NCBI GenBank assembly: GCA_905116865.2
Contig: CAJHNH020008543.1
Span: 199,783-263,782 of the forward strand
Origin: Candidula unifasciata
Lineage: Eukaryota > Mollusca > Gastropoda > Stylommatophora > Geomitridae
Direction: 5' to 3'
DNA length: 64,000 nucleotides
Under the pieces are notes generated by a model. The model saw nothing but the letters and a program-made list of their open reading frames with translations, searched no databases and had not been told where the DNA came from. Of this stretch, positions 61,770 to 64,000 are shown one piece after another (position 1 is the stretch's first letter; every line of letters starts with the position of its first letter). Made by a program: the position numbers and the translations under genes.

Positions 61770-64000
61770 AAATATCATCAGTTCTCGTTATGCCTAGTGG
61801 CACATGAGGCTTCAGAGAGGGCTTTCCATGCTTTCCTGTCCTGCGCAATATTCAGTGCAGTTTTCCATGTCAAAGATGCCGCACTCAGGTCACTTTCCAT
61901 CGTTCGTCTCCATGTTGCTTTTGGGCGCCCCTGTTTTCTCTTTCCCTCTGGTGTCCACGTGAGAGCTGTTTTGGCGAGTACATCAGGATTCATTCTCATA
62001 ACGTGGCCAAGCCATTTCCATCTTCTCTTGGTTATCATACTGTCTAAAGTTTCTTGGTTTGTTTCTTGAAGTAGTTTAGTGTTTGAGATTGTATATGGCC
62101 AGAACATTTTGATAATTCTACGTAGACATGTGTGGTGGAAGGTGGACAGCTTGTGTGCATCCTTTTTGGTCATTCTCCAGCATTCCACTCCATAAAGAAG
62201 AACTGGCAAAATGATGCTCTTGTAGAGTCGGAGTTTCGTTCCTCTGCAGTAATTGTTGGATTTCCAGATTTGCCTCATCTTTCCAAAAGCAGCTCTAGCT
62301 TTGTTCAGACGTGACTGTATGTCCTCTTCGGTCCCTCCCAGTAGGAACACCACGCTGCCAAGATATGTGAAATGTTCCACATTTTCAAGAGTTTGGTTAT
62401 TTATGGTCACTGGTTGTTGGTTTGGACTGCTTGTCATGATTTTAGTTTTCTTTGTATTTATTCTCAGTCCAACCATTTCTGCTGTGCTGTGTAGTCTGTT
62501 ACTTTTTCTTGTATATGTTCATGTTTATGTGATAGCAGTGCTATATCATCTGCAAAATTAAGGTCCTCAAGCATGGTTAATGGAGTCCACCGTATGCTTT
62601 TCAATGTCTTATCTACTGTGTTTTTCAGTATCCAATCGATCACAAGGTTGAAGAGGAAAGATGACATAACACATCCCTGTCTTACACCTGTCTTTACTGG
62701 GAAAGATGTATTGTAATTTTTTATACTGCAGGAAAAGTTTTTATACAAGAGAGCAATTATGTAGACTATTTTTTCTGGAATTCCATAGTGTCATAAAATT
62801 TTTCACAGACCGTCTCTATGGACGCTGTCAAAAGCTTTCTCAAAGTCCACAAAATTAATATATATATACTTCTCTGCCATTCATTGCATTGTTCTAAAAT
62901 GTTACGTGTGGCGAAGATGTGTTCAGTTGTTCCTCTGCCCTTTCTGAATCCTGCTTGTTCTACTCGTAGGCATTTATCTACTCCCTTTTCAAGCCGCATT
63001 ATGATAATTTTTCAAAATATTTTGCTTGGTACAGAGTAGAGTAATTCCCCTCCAATTATTGCAGTCTGTTAAGTCTCCTTTTTTGGGGGATTTGGACTAT
63101 TGTTCCTTCAGTCCAGTCATCAGGCAACACTTCTTTTTCCCAAATATACTTGAATAATGGTTCTAGAATGCTAGCAGTTGTATTGGGATCTACTTTGAGA
63201 AGTTCTGCTGGCAGTTCGTCTTTGCCTGGTGCTTTGTTGTTCTTTAAAGTGTGGATAGCTTTAAGGATTTCTTGTTTGCTTGGTGGTTTAATAATAAAGT
63301 CAAGGTCTTGAGAGACTGGTTTAGTATCTGGGGGAAGTTCAGGATCAGGTCTATTCAAGAGGTTTGTAGATCATGTGCTTTGGCAGCATTTTCTACTGTT
63401 TCTGCAAGATTGTTCATAAATCTTCTCTTGTCAGTTCTTTTCTTTATCCTTTTATTTAGTTCGCTAGATTCTAACATTAGTTTGAATTTCGGACGTTCTT
63501 ATTTAGTGTGATTTATGAGGCTCTTTATTCTTTTTCGCTTGGCAATATAGTCCATGGTTTGACTGCTTATCCATTCTTTGTAATGTTGTTTCCTGGTTCC
63601 TAATATGTTTTTGCTAGTTGATTTATATGTTACTTTGATCTGGTTCCATCTGTCTTGAATGCTGATTGCATTTTGAGTGTCTGGGTCACTTGATAGGGTT
63701 TTAAATCTATTCTTGAGTTCTACTATAAATCTAGTGGCAATGTCATTTTCTCTTAAAAGGTTAACATTGTAGCGTGCTGTCTGTGTTTTAACTTGCTCGT
63801 GAACTTTTATGAGTTTAAGTCGTAGTAGAGCAACTACAAGGTGATGATCACTTCCTACGTCTGCTTCCCTTTTGACACGCACATCGAGTAGGTACCCACG
63901 CCATTTTCTGTTTACCATGAAATGGTCGATCTGGTTTACATCTCTTCTATTTGGGGATATCTATGTAAGCTTGTGTATATTCTTGTGAGAAAATAGTGTT
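61770..64000 (-). mobile_element. Decayed non-LTR retrotransposon (LINE) pol, cut by window edge
   Basis: Minus-strand reading from 64000 down shows, in order: the end of an endonuclease domain (VGSDHHLVVA near 63840), an RT thumb-linker motif (NNKAPGKDELPAELLK near 63240), QAGFRKGRGTTEHI (near 62940), a region around GVRQGC and the catalytic FADD box (near 62560), then GLRINTKKTKIM, YGVECWRMT and RRWKWLGHVMRMN to a C-terminus near 61790. The frame changes at least four times (near 63430, 63050, 62755 and 62470), so this copy cannot make a full protein. The 3' end is followed by a short GAT-rich tail. The motifs suggest an RTE- or CR1-like endonuclease-RT family; the exact clade needs phylogeny. 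The 5' part is outside the window. Confidence 0.9.

Overview
The window looks like nuclear DNA from an invertebrate animal, most likely a gastropod or other mollusc. That assignment is an inference from three things: an intron-rich receptor gene of invertebrate type, very dense tandem repeats, and LINE, SINE and hAT remnants of the kind common in lophotrochozoan genomes. There is no bacterial, organellar or viral gene set.

One real cellular gene is supported, on the minus strand between 30681 and 15568: the extracellular half of an Eph receptor tyrosine kinase. Seven exons (149, 178, 361, 153, 181, 158 and 209 bp) join in frame across GT-AG introns to give exactly 463 codons. In order they encode the ephrin-binding domain, the cysteine-rich sushi/EGF-like region, the first fibronectin III (FN3) domain and most of the second. 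The signal-peptide exon (expected above 30.7 kb) was not identified. The membrane, kinase, SAM and PDZ-binding parts (expected below 15.5 kb) were not found and probably lie beyond position 1.

The rest is repeat-rich non-coding DNA. Every Eph intron in the window carries at least one tandem array, often within 20-100 bp of an exon. The most striking is a 24-bp minisatellite (29204-29890) that is a tandem copy of the intron/exon acceptor of the second exon, so it is a row of potential in-frame 3' splice sites.

Other arrays are at 8.0-8.6, 10.9-11.8, 31.7-32.4, 46.6-48.1, 52.6-53.2 and 57.5-60.5 kb, with very long microsatellites (GAA, GAAA, GACA/GATA, GA, AT, TGC/TAC).

Mobile elements: a decayed LINE running off the right edge (61770-64000) and a truncated relative at 6447-7290; further LINE relics at 0.5, 12.5, 13.6, 39.9, 51.6 and 54.6 kb; a hAT DNA transposon at 48464-49785 with perfect terminal repeats and an 8-bp target duplication; several non-autonomous hAT pieces; and four SINE or SINE-like families. 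One of these (called SINE-D here, about 280-310 bp, GAA tail) has three copies with perfect 10-13 bp target-site duplications.

Most long open frames in the window are artefacts of arrays whose period is a multiple of three.
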